NCBI RefSeq assembly: GCF_017352215.1
Contig: NZ_CP071444.1
Span: 248,001 to 312,000, forward strand
Length of the DNA stretch: 64,000 nt
Direction: 5' to 3'
Origin: Alkalibacter rhizosphaerae
GTDB taxonomy: Bacteria > Bacillota > Clostridia > Eubacteriales > Alkalibacteraceae
The notes under the pieces were generated by a model. The model was not told where the DNA came from. It searched no databases and was given only the letters and a program-made list of their open reading frames with translations. Positions 17,378-25,266 of the stretch are shown piece by piece. Position numbers and translations under genes: made by a program. The first letter of the stretch is position 1. The number at the start of each line of letters is the position of its first letter.

Positions 17378-19111
17378 ATGGCTTTAGACGGAATTGCCGT
17401 ACATCATTTGGCAGAGGAACTGTCCCGGCAACTTACCGGAGGCAGGATCCAAAAGATCTATCAACCGGAAAGCGACGAACTGCTGTTGACCATCCATCGA
17501 AACAAGGACCGGCATCAACTGTTGCTCTCCGCAAACAGCAACTACCCCAGGGCGCACTTGATCCGGCAGACAAAAGAAAACCCGGATGCACCTCCCATGT
17601 TTTGCATGCTTCTTCGCAAAAAACTCGTTGGCGGGATCATTGAATCGGTCCGCCAGGTGGAATTCGACCGCATCCTTGAAATCATCATCACATCCAGAAG
17701 TGAACTCTACGAGACCACCAGTCACCGCTTGGTGGTGGAGATCATGGGTCGGCACAGCAACATCATCCTGCTTGAAAATGACATTATAACAGACAGCATC
17801 AAACGAATCAACAAGTTCATCAGTTCCTTTCGGGAAGTCCTTCCCGGACGCAGCTATGCCCTCCCACCCATGGGAAAATCCGATTTTCGTACATTGGATC
17901 CATCGGAGTTTGCAGCCCTTCTGACCCAACAGGGAAACCGCTCCCTGGATAAGGCCATCATGGACAACATACAGGGGATCAGCAAGCTGGCGGCCCTGGA
18001 ACTTGCATACCGCAGCGGCGTCGATCCGAAACAACCGGTGGGACAGGTGCCCTTTCCCATTTTGGAAAGTCTTCACGGACTGTTGGAAGATTTGGTGGTT
18101 GTGCCGGATTTCGGCATCTATCTGGAAAAAGGAACGATCAAGGATTTCACCGCTTTTCCCTGTCGACTGTATGAAGAACTGGAAAAGAGAAGCTATGACG
18201 AAATCAGCCCCATGCTGGAGGATTTTTACCTGGGCAAGGATACCCAGCAGCGGATCAAACAGCGCTCTGCAGCCTTCCATCAGACCATTGCCAACAAATT
18301 GGAGCGAAATTACAATAAGTTCAATCATTTGATGGAGGATCTAAAAACGGCGGAAGATGCAGAAAGATACAAGCAGTACGGGGACATTCTCTACGCCAAC
18401 CTATACAACCTTCAGGAAAAGACCACTCATGCCCTCCTGCACAACTACTACGACGAAACGATGGTGGACATTCCCCTGGACATCCGTTATACGCCGGCAG
18501 AGAATGCCAAGAGGTACTACGACAAATACAACAAACAAAAACGGGCCTTGGCCTATATCGACGAGCAATTGAAAAAAACGAAGGAAGAGATCTACTATCT
18601 GGAAAGCATCATGGACAGCGTGGACAAATGCAGCTCCGTGGAAGAATTGAAAGAGATCCGGGACGAACTGGAAGAAACCGGTTTTATCAAAACCACCCGA
18701 AAAAAGAAAAAAAAGGAACAATCGAAAGCCAGTCTTCCCATGACATTTCGATCTTCAGAAAGCTTTGTTGTCCTTGTTGGAAAAAACAACAAGCAAAACG
18801 ACCAGCTGACCATGAAAACGGCATCGAAAGAGGACCTCTGGTTCCATGTGAAAGACATTCCCGGATCCCATGTCATCGTGCGGACAGAAGGTAAAACACC
18901 GGGAGAGGCCACCGTCCTGGAAGCGGCTCTTTTGGCAGCCTATTTCAGTAAAGGAAAACAATCTTCCAACGTTCCGGTAGATTATGCCCAAGTCAAGCAT
19001 GTGCACAAGCCAAAAGGAGCCAAACCGGGTATGGTGATCTACACGGACAACAAAACCATGTATGTCACTCCGGAAAAATCGACCATTCTGGCGTTTGCAA
19101 ATGTGGAATAA
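17378..19111 (+). CDS. rqcH: RqcH/NFACT ribosome quality-control protein
   Basis: RqcH (Rqc2/NEMF homolog, formerly FbpA or fibronectin-binding) binds obstructed 50S subunits and recruits tRNA-Ala to add C-terminal alanine tails. The 577 residues show the NFACT-N domain with the D97-R98 pair (VEFDRIL), the same positions needed for tailing in Bacillus subtilis. A long coiled coil follows at about 280-430, then the NFACT-R domain from about 450 (ASKEDLWFHVKDIPGSHVIV). One of three plus-strand genes, divergent from dapF; AAGGGGG lies before the ATG. Followed 40 bases later by the ferritin-like gene. Confidence 0.95.
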   Translation: MALDGIAVHHLAEELSRQLTGGRIQKIYQPESDELLLTIHRNKDRHQLLLSANSNYPRAHLIRQTKENPDAPPMFCMLLRKKLVGGIIESVRQVEFDRILEIIITSRSELYETTSHRLVVEIMGRHSNIILLENDIITDSIKRINKFISSFREVLPGRSYALPPMGKSDFRTLDPSEFAALLTQQGNRSLDKAIMDNIQGISKLAALELAYRSGVDPKQPVGQVPFPILESLHGLLEDLVVVPDFGIYLEKGTIKDFTAFPCRLYEELEKRSYDEISPMLEDFYLGKDTQQRIKQRSAAFHQTIANKLERNYNKFNHLMEDLKTAEDAERYKQYGDILYANLYNLQEKTTHALLHNYYDETMVDIPLDIRYTPAENAKRYYDKYNKQKRALAYIDEQLKKTKEEIYYLESIMDSVDKCSSVEELKEIRDELEETGFIKTTRKKKKKEQSKASLPMTFRSSESFVVLVGKNNKQNDQLTMKTASKEDLWFHVKDIPGSHVIVRTEGKTPGEATVLEAALLAAYFSKGKQSSNVPVDYAQVKHVHKPKGAKPGMVIYTDNKTMYVTPEKSTILAFANVE

Positions 19112-19151
19112 GGGGTAAGAAATCAAAGAGTAAATTGGAGGAGGTATTGCT

Positions 19152-19634
19152 TTGAGCTTATATGACGTTGCACTGAAAATGGAAACCGATAGCAGGGCTT
19201 TTTACTTGAAACAGGCGGAAGCCTCGGAAAATGAAGGCTTGAAACAGATTTTTCACAAGCTGGCAGACGATGAAAAACGCCACTATGAATATGTTCGCGG
19301 CTTGGGTTTTGTCAACGAAGATTTTGTGGAAACCGATGTGCTGGTGGACGTGAAAAACGTCTTTACCAAACTCCTGGAGGACCAAGTGTTCTTTGACATG
19401 GAGCTTTCCACCATTGAAGCCTATGAATTCGCCAAAAAAATGGAACGGGAAAGTGCAGAATACTACCGTAACATGCAGGACCAAACTGAGGACGAAAAAA
19501 CCATCAAGATCCTAAAAATGTTGGAACGAGAAGAGAAAAAACATCTTCTAACGCTGGAAGACATCATCTTGTACATGCAAAAACCCGAAACCTGGGTGGA
19601 GGATGCGGAGTTTACCATACGGGAAGAATATTAA
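19152..19634 (+). CDS. Rubrerythrin-type ferritin-like protein without rubredoxin domain
   Basis: A 160-residue four-helix protein with two ferritin-like halves: METDSRAFYLKQAEASE and DDEKRHYEYV in the first, KKMERESAEYYR and EREEKKHLLTLEDI in the second. The Glu and His residues are placed as in the rubrerythrin diiron site. There is no CxxC rubredoxin segment. Family members detoxify peroxide or handle oxidative stress in anaerobes; this one's electron donor cannot be inferred. Start is a TTG with GGAGGAGGT six bases upstream. Follows rqcH on the same strand and ends at the palindrome at 19644. Confidence 0.85.
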   Translation: MSLYDVALKMETDSRAFYLKQAEASENEGLKQIFHKLADDEKRHYEYVRGLGFVNEDFVETDVLVDVKNVFTKLLEDQVFFDMELSTIEAYEFAKKMERESAEYYRNMQDQTEDEKTIKILKMLEREEKKHLLTLEDIILYMQKPETWVEDAEFTIREEY

Positions 19635-19643
19635 AATCGAAGC

Positions 19644-19693
19644 TAAAATGGGGACGGTGACTTTTTTTAAAAAAAGTCACCGTCCCCATTTTA
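19644..19693. repeat. REP-like palindrome, copy 1 (also a likely bidirectional terminator)
   Basis: A perfect 25-base inverted repeat with no spacer, arm core AAAATGGGGACGGTGAC followed by seven T. It lies between the converging ferritin-like and lipoprotein genes. A second copy with the same arm is at 20671-20724. Repeats with this GGGGACGG core are common in many bacterial genomes and resemble those mobilised by REP-associated tyrosine transposases; no transposase is in this window. Confidence 0.85.
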
Positions 19694-19697
19694 CACC

Positions 19698-20564
19698 TCA
19701 CTTTAGTCGCGTCACGAAGGATCTGTCTTCGTAGACGTCAAGCTGCAAGGTCCGGTCTCCTTCTGGAATTTCCACAGTATAGGTATCCACCGGTTCTTTT
19801 CCCTCTTTCATCCAATCCGGTATATATCCTTCTTCGATCCTCTGCATCATGGCTTCCATTTCTTCCATGGTCAAGCCTGCTTCCGGAATATATTCTTCCA
19901 CATCGCCAAAATAAACGGAATTTCCTTTGATGGGCGTTGAACCGTAAGTGGACAATGACTCATCCGAAGAATCGGCCAATATCAATATATCCTCGTTCCA
20001 TCGATAAGCTGCCTGGAAATTATCCTCACCCCTAAACACATAAAACCAAAGGTTTTGATTGCCCTGATACAAGCCAATAATGGACTCCCCTTGAGAAAAT
20101 GCTGCTTGGGCCAGATCGTATCCCTCGTCTTTGGCCATCTCCAACACTTGCCGGGTCCGGTCTTCCAGGCTTCCCGCCAGATCCCGTACCTCATCATGAT
20201 CCACCTTGCCGGCTTGCTCATGGATTTCCAGAATTTCTGGACTAGTAAACCCTGGTATCTCTGCAATCAGTTCGACCGTCTCCCCCACTCTGTAAGATAC
20301 ATGAACTACTTGGTTTTCTTCCAATTCCTTCTTGTAGAACAAAAGTTGATACTCCGGTTTTTCATTGTCATAGGCTTCCTGGTCCGGGTAGATGTACATG
20401 CCTCCGACGTAGATTAGTTCTTCCTCCGAGGCTTCCACGACTGCATCCAATGCATCCACCATGGAATGGACTTCCAAATCTTTCGATCCCGTCTCACTGC
20501 AAGCCACCAGCAACAATGTCAATAGAGCCAGCAAAAATACGATGGTGCCTTTTTTCCCTCTCAC
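19698..20564 (-). CDS. Orphan lipoprotein of unknown function
   Basis: A 288-residue secreted lipoprotein. The N-terminus has a basic start, a hydrophobic stretch (TIVFLLALLTLLLV) and a lipobox LLVAC, so it is anchored outside the membrane. The rest is acidic and has no motif I recognise; a tyrosine-rich segment (YVGGMYIYPD) follows the mature N-terminus. Start is GTG with GGGGAGGA upstream. It stands alone between two near-identical palindromes (19644-19693 and 20671-20724). No function is proposed. Confidence 0.8.
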   Translation of the reverse strand: MRGKKGTIVFLLALLTLLLVACSETGSKDLEVHSMVDALDAVVEASEEELIYVGGMYIYPDQEAYDNEKPEYQLLFYKKELEENQVVHVSYRVGETVELIAEIPGFTSPEILEIHEQAGKVDHDEVRDLAGSLEDRTRQVLEMAKDEGYDLAQAAFSQGESIIGLYQGNQNLWFYVFRGEDNFQAAYRWNEDILILADSSDESLSTYGSTPIKGNSVYFGDVEEYIPEAGLTMEEMEAMMQRIEEGYIPDWMKEGKEPVDTYTVEIPEGDRTLQLDVYEDRSFVTRLK

Positions 20565-20592
20565 GATCCTCCCCCTATTCCCAATAATTTTT

Positions 20593-20628
20593 AAAATGGT
20601 TAAATACTATTATATATATAACCATTTT
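20593..20628. repeat. Inverted repeat upstream of the lipoprotein gene
   Basis: AAAATGGTTA and TAACCATTTT, a perfect ten-base inverted repeat with a 16-base AT spacer, 29 bases upstream of the lipoprotein start. It may be an operator or a hairpin in the leader. The spacer contains TATA-rich sequence that could hold the -10 element; no convincing -35 is seen. Confidence 0.5.
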
Positions 20629-20670
20629 CAAGCATTATACACAAGAATATTTTAGCTTTTTATATTTTCA

Positions 20671-20724
20671 TGTAAAATGGGGACGGTGACTTTTTTGCAA
20701 AAAAATCACCGTCCCCATTTTACA
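20671..20724. repeat. REP-like palindrome, copy 2
   Basis: Inverted repeat with 19-base outer arms (TGTAAAATGGGGACGGTGA), one C/A mismatch, six T/A pairs and a GC loop. The arm is the same as in the copy at 19644-19693. It lies two bases after the rluD-like stop and can serve as its terminator. Confidence 0.85.
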
Positions 20725-20726
20725 TA

Positions 20727-21644
20727 TTACCGTCTCGCCAGTTTTCGCAGCACCTTCACAAAGTAGACCGGCAATGGGATCTGAAAGCTCAGATCTTCTT
20801 TTTTTATGGGATGGGTGAATGCCAGCCGGTAGGCATGGAGCATCTGCCCCTCCTGGGTCAATGCTTGTTTTTTTCTGCCGTACACCGTATCACCCACCAA
20901 GGGGTGGCCGATATAGGCCATGTGGACTCGGATCTGGTGGGTCCGTCCAGTCTCCAGATTGGCTTCGATCAAGGTATGTTTGGCATACCTCCGCTTCACG
21001 GTAAAATGGGTCACGGCCTTCTTGCTGTTTCGATCCGTCACCGCCATTTTGATCCGATTTTTCGGATCCCTGCCAATAGGTGCGTCGATACGGCCTCCAT
21101 CTTCCGTCACCACTCCTTCCACCAAAGCCAGATAAGTTCGACGGATCTCATGCTTTTTCAGTTGGGCCGCCAATCCCCGATGGGCCTCATCGTTTTTAGC
21201 CACCAGCAGTAACCCGGAGGTGTCCTTGTCGATACGATGGACGATGCCAGGCCTCTTGACGCCGTTGATGCCGGACAGATCCTTCACTTGATGAAGAAGG
21301 GCATTGACCAGGGTCCCCGACGGATTCCCGTGGCCGGGATGGACCACCATGGCTTTGGGTTTGTTGACCACCAGCAAATGAGGGTCTTCGTAGACCACAT
21401 CGAACGGTATATCCTGAGCGATCACATCCGTCTCTTCCAGCTCCGGCAGTCGAATCGTTATTTCGTCGTCTTCCCGCAACTTGTATCCCGCCTTGGTGTT
21501 CTTCCCGTTGACCCACACCGATCCATCGTCGATCAGCTTCTTCAAAAAACTGCGGCTATGCTCCTCATACTGTTCTGAAAGAAACTGATCCAGCCGTTTT
21601 CCCTCGTATTCACTTGTCGTTCGAAATGTATTTGTCTCTTCCAT
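20727..21644 (-). CDS. RluA-family rRNA pseudouridine synthase (RluD-like)
   Basis: Isomerises uridines in 23S rRNA to pseudouridine. In 305 residues: N-terminal S4 domain (RLDQFLSEQYEEHSRSFLKK), catalytic motif HRIDKDTSGLLLVAK with the essential Asp, and the family's LETGRTHQIRVHM. The order S4 plus catalytic domain matches RluD (YlyB in Bacillus). In Bacillus this gene follows lspA; no lspA is here, and ylmH is the upstream neighbour. Confidence 0.93.
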   Translation of the reverse strand: MEETNTFRTTSEYEGKRLDQFLSEQYEEHSRSFLKKLIDDGSVWVNGKNTKAGYKLREDDEITIRLPELEETDVIAQDIPFDVVYEDPHLLVVNKPKAMVVHPGHGNPSGTLVNALLHQVKDLSGINGVKRPGIVHRIDKDTSGLLLVAKNDEAHRGLAAQLKKHEIRRTYLALVEGVVTEDGGRIDAPIGRDPKNRIKMAVTDRNSKKAVTHFTVKRRYAKHTLIEANLETGRTHQIRVHMAYIGHPLVGDTVYGRKKQALTQEGQMLHAYRLAFTHPIKKEDLSFQIPLPVYFVKVLRKLARR

Positions 21645-21650
21645 GTTCCC

Positions 21651-22388
21651 TCACTTGTACCAATGGATCTCCGCTTTCTGATTTCCCTTCCTCGTCGATC
21701 CTTCCAAGGATCGAAAAATAAATCGACCATACCCCCGAACGGAGACCAGGGTCCCGTCGGAAACATTTTGGGTTCCTTTATCCGCCACTTCATGGTCCAC
21801 TTTCACCAACCCTTTGGAAACAAGTTCCCCCGTAGCAGACCGGGACATTTTGCAGGCTTTGGCCACCACATTGTCCAAACGGAAAGAAGTGAGCACACAA
21901 TGCTCGATCTTGAACTCCGGTTTTGGAAGTTCCACATCCTCCATGGAGCAAATGGTCACATTGGCCTGCTGGTTTCGTATATGTTCCACATTGGTCCTTA
22001 TATAATTCGCCATGTTCTCCAGAACGAAAACGTAGGCCTTGCCGGAAGAGACCAGGATGTCTCCAACCTGATCCCTTTTTATGCCAGTGGACAGCAAACT
22101 CCCCAACACGTCCCGGTGGGTTGTCTTCTCCGGCACATCCATCTGTAAAAGCACCAGGGGCGCCGATTCCTCCAGTTCATCCCAAGATGCCTTAACAAAA
22201 AGGATCTTCCGCTCTGCATCCTCATGACCGCCAAAAAAAGAATGCTCAACCCCCTGTTTGAAGAGGGCTGAGGCCAGTTTCTTTTGTTGTGTCGGATCAA
22301 AAAACTCCGTCCAAAAAGATGAAGCATCCTTTTGGGCCAGATCGCACACATTTTTCACTTTCAATGATTCTTCGTCGTATTTTTTCAT
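21651..22388 (-). CDS. ylmH: YlmH family S4-domain RNA-binding protein
   Basis: A 245-residue protein with the C-terminal S4 domain (SFRLDNVVAKACKMSRSATGELVSKGLVKVD). YlmH binds the peptidyl-tRNA/50S complex in Bacillus and can support an RqcH-independent rescue route, which is of interest as rqcH lies 3 kb away. The ATG at 22388, just after the yggT stop, is chosen over a TTG at 22400. Part of the division cluster ylmH-yggT-sepF-yggS. Confidence 0.9.
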   Translation of the reverse strand: MKKYDEESLKVKNVCDLAQKDASSFWTEFFDPTQQKKLASALFKQGVEHSFFGGHEDAERKILFVKASWDELEESAPLVLLQMDVPEKTTHRDVLGSLLSTGIKRDQVGDILVSSGKAYVFVLENMANYIRTNVEHIRNQQANVTICSMEDVELPKPEFKIEHCVLTSFRLDNVVAKACKMSRSATGELVSKGLVKVDHEVADKGTQNVSDGTLVSVRGYGRFIFRSLEGSTRKGNQKAEIHWYK

Positions 22389-22392
22389 GAGA

Positions 22393-22662
22393 TCATCCAA
22401 ACAACCGCAATATCACGTAATTGTACAGCGGCAAGGCCACGTACTCGATCAGCAGGATCATTGCAAAGGGCGATAGGTCGAAAGACCGGACCCGCAACAC
22501 ACGTCGCAACGGCTGCAGCAGAGGCTCCGTCATGCTCAATACAAATCCGGCAAAGGGCCCCTTCCCCTCAGGATTGATAAAACGCAACAAAACATTCATG
22601 ATGATCATGACGCTGAGAAACTGAAAAAACATGCTTCCGATCCGAAGCAGAATCTCCGTCAT
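22393..22662 (-). CDS. YggT family membrane protein
   Basis: An 89-residue protein with two membrane segments (MFFQFLSVMIIMNVLLRF and LSPFAMILLIEYVALPLYN) and the family's G-FVLSMTEPLLQPLRRVL linker. YggT proteins lie in the sepF cluster of Gram-positive bacteria and affect osmotic or division-related functions; the exact role is unknown. Four bases separate it from the ylmH start. Confidence 0.88.
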   Translation of the reverse strand: MTEILLRIGSMFFQFLSVMIIMNVLLRFINPEGKGPFAGFVLSMTEPLLQPLRRVLRVRSFDLSPFAMILLIEYVALPLYNYVILRLFG

Positions 22663-22672
22663 CTATCTGCTC

Positions 22673-23130
22673 CTATTTTTCGTTGTTCCAATCTAAAAAC
22701 TCCCTGCTGTGATCTGTTACCAGATTTTCTGCGATGACATCCACGGTGCTTGGGGCCAGGATGAAAACATTCTCGCCGATTTTTTGAATCGTGCCATCCA
22801 ATGCATAGACCGCGCCATTTAAAAAATCAAAAATTTTTCTCCCGTCTTCATAATCTGCATTTTCCAGATTCACGACAACGGTTTTGTTGCTTTTCAAATT
22901 GTCGCATATGACCGGTGCATCGTTGAAAAACTCCGGTTCCACCACCAATACTTTGGAACCGCTTCGTACAGGTACTGTCGGTTTCGCTTGCTTTGCTTTT
23001 TTCCCATAACCGGAAGTCGTTTCTGTTTCTTCCTCTACGGCATATCCTTCATCATCAAATTCTTCATCCAGGTCGTCTTCGATCTCCAACCCTAAAATAT
23101 TTTTACCTTGCCCCAGGTTTCTTTTGCCAT
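22673..23130 (-). CDS. sepF: Cell division protein SepF, N-terminus frameshifted
   Basis: SepF binds membranes through an N-terminal helix and tethers and bundles FtsZ. The SepF core (about 80 residues) is intact: GSKVLVVEPEFFNDAPVICD and VNLENADYEDGRKIFDFLNG. The best start is the ATG at 23130: it follows AGAGGAGG by seven bases and encodes MAKETWGKVK, like the family's amphipathic helix. That frame leaves the core frame after ten codons, at a run of five T (23100-23104; A on the coding strand). One more A would restore GKVKNILGLEIEDD. The long open frame reaching back to 23212 is not the real start. Probably a homopolymer error. Confidence 0.88.
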
Positions 23131-23132
23131 GA

Positions 23133-23801
23133 TTATGCCTCCTCTTCTTTGAAAACACCAGACCCGATACGTACCATGTTGGCCCCACATTCAACCGCAA
23201 TGGTAAAATCATTGGTCATTCCCATGGATAGATATTCCATCGTCACATTGGGATAACTTTCTTCATTACTTTTCATTCTATCATACAATGCTTTTGTTTG
23301 ATGAAAAATATCCTTAAGCAAAGGAATATTTTTTGTATTGGGTGCCATGGTCATAAGTCCTTTGATCCGTATGTTGGAGAGCTTGGACAAGTCGGACAGC
23401 AGACCTTCCAATTGATCTGGATCGATCCCCTGCTTTGCATCTTCACCCGACACATTGACCTGGATCAGGATATCCGTGACCAGGTCCAGCTTCTTGGACT
23501 GACTGTCGATGGCCTTGGCCAATCCCAGGGAATCAACAGAATGGATCAGAAACACTTTTCCTACAACGTACTTCACTTTATTTTTTTGGAGATGTCCAAT
23601 AATGTGCCAACGAATGTCTTTGGGGAGCTGTTCTTCCTTCTCCCGAAACTCTTGGACCCGATTTTCTCCCATATCCAAGATACCGGCTTCGTATACGGCC
23701 TTGATCTCCGGTATGGAACGATACTTGGTCACGGCCACCAGAATGGTGTCCTCTTTCAGCTTATTCTTGATCTCGTCGATATTTTTTTTTATTTGCTCCA
23801 T
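23133..23801 (-). CDS. YggS family pyridoxal-phosphate homeostasis protein
   Basis: PLP-binding protein of 222 residues that keeps free pyridoxal phosphate in balance. The PLP lysine is in LVAVTKYRS; other family segments are GENRVQEF, WHIIGHLQKNK, MGMTNDFTIAVECGANMVRIGS. Starts at ATG with AAGGAGGA upstream, and ends two bases before the sepF ATG, with the sepF ribosome binding site inside its last codons. Confidence 0.95.
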   Translation of the reverse strand: MEQIKKNIDEIKNKLKEDTILVAVTKYRSIPEIKAVYEAGILDMGENRVQEFREKEEQLPKDIRWHIIGHLQKNKVKYVVGKVFLIHSVDSLGLAKAIDSQSKKLDLVTDILIQVNVSGEDAKQGIDPDQLEGLLSDLSKLSNIRIKGLMTMAPNTKNIPLLKDIFHQTKALYDRMKSNEESYPNVTMEYLSMGMTNDFTIAVECGANMVRIGSGVFKEEEA

Positions 23802-23818
23802 GGTATTCCTCCTTCCGC

Positions 23819-25048
23819 CTAGGGATTGATCAACAGCTGCATGCCTTCCGTGATCGATTCATTGTCACCTCGGCTTAAAAAAACTTCATCATCCATGGTC
23901 TTTGTGACCGTCACTTCCAGATTCTTGCGCAAATATCCCTTGTTCAACACGACTATGGAAGTGACTCCGTCCTTGGTGATCAGCGATTTTTCGGGCAATA
24001 CATACCCGTTGTTCGTATAAGTGATCAACTGAATGTCCAGTTTTCTTTTCTTCAAAAAATCGTAGGTCAAATACTCTTTCAACTGCAGCACAAATACGTC
24101 CTGGGCTTCATCGTCGCTATCCAGCACCGCAACGACCCTGGCCGTGCGCTCCTTTCCTTCCAGGAAAAAACTGACCTGGGGCATACCGTTCAATACGTCG
24201 ACTCGTCGATTCAAATAGGAGAGATATTCCTGCAAATCGTCATTTTCCAGGTTCTCTTCCAAACCCCTTCTTTTTTCCTCTACTTGTTTTTTTACCTCCG
24301 GCAACGATTCTTTCGGGATGGTGATCATCATGTATGCCGTATCATCGTCGATGACTTTCATGCCTGTTGTATCATCTTTTATGATCCCTGCTGTTTCTTC
24401 CAGATCTTGAGCATCCATACCCACTAAGGCTTCTATGTTTCCCGGCGCAAGGAGGGATTCATATCCATCCAGCTGGTTTGACCAATATCCAGGATGGATC
24501 CCGCCCAAACGGATCAAGGTCTTCCCCTGGTAGGGGTCCACTGACAGATCCCTTATCTCTTCTTTCCGGGATTCCAAGGCTTCTTCATCCAGATCCGCAT
24601 AGGAAAACTGGTAGACCAGATCCATGATCTCCTCCATCAGGGGATCCTTGTTTTCCTCATCGGAAAGATCCTTGAATTCTTCTTTCTTGTCGACAAGAAG
24701 CTGGAAAAGTTCCTCTCTCTTGGGTATTTCCGTCATCTTCTCCAAAAGGGATCGTTGGTCCCGATAAAAATTTTGCAGCGTACCGTCGTTTTCAAACAAT
24801 TCCGTCTGTCTGGAGACCCGCTCTCCGTCTGAAACGACGAGCACTGGGTTTTTGTCAAAATAAAAAACCTGTTCATTTTTGAGCAGGAATGTTTGGGTGT
24901 CGTATGTTGTTATATATCGTTGGTTTTCCAAGACCAGGGTCTGTTTGCTCGTCAGACGTACCCAGGACAAAACCACTAAAACAACAGCCAACAGGTATAC
25001 CAACATCCTTCGCTGTTTTTTTACATTCTGTCTTTTACGACTGCTCAC
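23819..25048 (-). CDS. HlyD-like membrane-anchored protein of the sepF cluster
   Basis: A protein of about 409 residues with one N-terminal membrane span (MLVYLLAVVLVVLSWV) after a basic, Arg/Lys-rich start. The rest is extracytoplasmic, with a coiled-coil-prone acidic centre and lipoyl/barrel-like edges resembling HlyD-family adaptor proteins. The longer frame reaching 25132 runs into tRNA-Pro and is not credible. A GTG at 25048 with GGAAGTGAT upstream gives MSSRKRQNVKKQRR before the span. No ABC partner is adjacent, and the function is unknown. The homologous position in other Clostridia usually carries such a protein. Confidence 0.75.
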   Translation of the reverse strand: MSSRKRQNVKKQRRMLVYLLAVVLVVLSWVRLTSKQTLVLENQRYITTYDTQTFLLKNEQVFYFDKNPVLVVSDGERVSRQTELFENDGTLQNFYRDQRSLLEKMTEIPKREELFQLLVDKKEEFKDLSDEENKDPLMEEIMDLVYQFSYADLDEEALESRKEEIRDLSVDPYQGKTLIRLGGIHPGYWSNQLDGYESLLAPGNIEALVGMDAQDLEETAGIIKDDTTGMKVIDDDTAYMMITIPKESLPEVKKQVEEKRRGLEENLENDDLQEYLSYLNRRVDVLNGMPQVSFFLEGKERTARVVAVLDSDDEAQDVFVLQLKEYLTYDFLKKRKLDIQLITYTNNGYVLPEKSLITKDGVTSIVVLNKGYLRKNLEVTVTKTMDDEVFLSRGDNESITEGMQLLINP

Positions 25049-25087
25049 ACCATCACTTCCGATGTCTTCTGATTTTTTGTACAAAAA

Positions 25088-25164
25088 TGGTCTGAGTGAG
25101 AGGATTCGAACCTCCGGCCTCGTGAACCCCATTCACGCGCGCTACCAAACTGCGCTACACCCAG
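25088..25164 (-). tRNA. tRNA-Pro (GGG anticodon)
   Basis: A 77-base tRNA on the minus strand, including an encoded 3' CCA (25088-25090). The acceptor arm CTGGGTG pairs with CACTCAG; the anticodon stem is CGTGA/TCACG with loop ATGGGGT, so the anticodon is GGG. The T arm has the GGTTCGAATCC signature. It reads proline codons CCC and CCU. It has its own promoter at 25176-25204. Confidence 0.95.
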
Positions 25165-25175
25165 ACATATACTAC

Positions 25176-25204
25176 ATTATAAAGAGTTTCATCGTCTATT
25201 TCAA
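25176..25204 (-). promoter_or_regulatory. Sigma-A promoter of tRNA-Pro
   Basis: TTGAAA (25199-25204) and TATAAT (25176-25181) on the minus strand with a 17-base spacer, about 12 bases before the tRNA 5' end. Confidence 0.85.
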
Positions 25205-25240
25205 GTATAATTTCTATTGTACCGAATTAAAAACAATGAG

Positions 25241-25261
25241 ACAGGGAGAAAACCTCCCTGT
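25241..25261 (-). terminator. Terminator downstream of gpsA
   Basis: Minus-strand hairpin ACAGGGAG-loop-CTCCCTGT, followed after a short gap by GTTTTT. Located just after the gpsA stop (25267). Confidence 0.55.
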
Positions 25262-25266
25262 TCTCT

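Noticed and set aside
23131-23212. Start of sepF in the long frame at 23212
   Set aside because: It lies inside yggS, has no ribosome binding site, and its sequence does not match the SepF N-terminus.
25049-25132. N-terminal extension of the HlyD-like protein to 25132
   Set aside because: It would translate the tRNA-Pro gene; the GTG at 25048 has a ribosome binding site.
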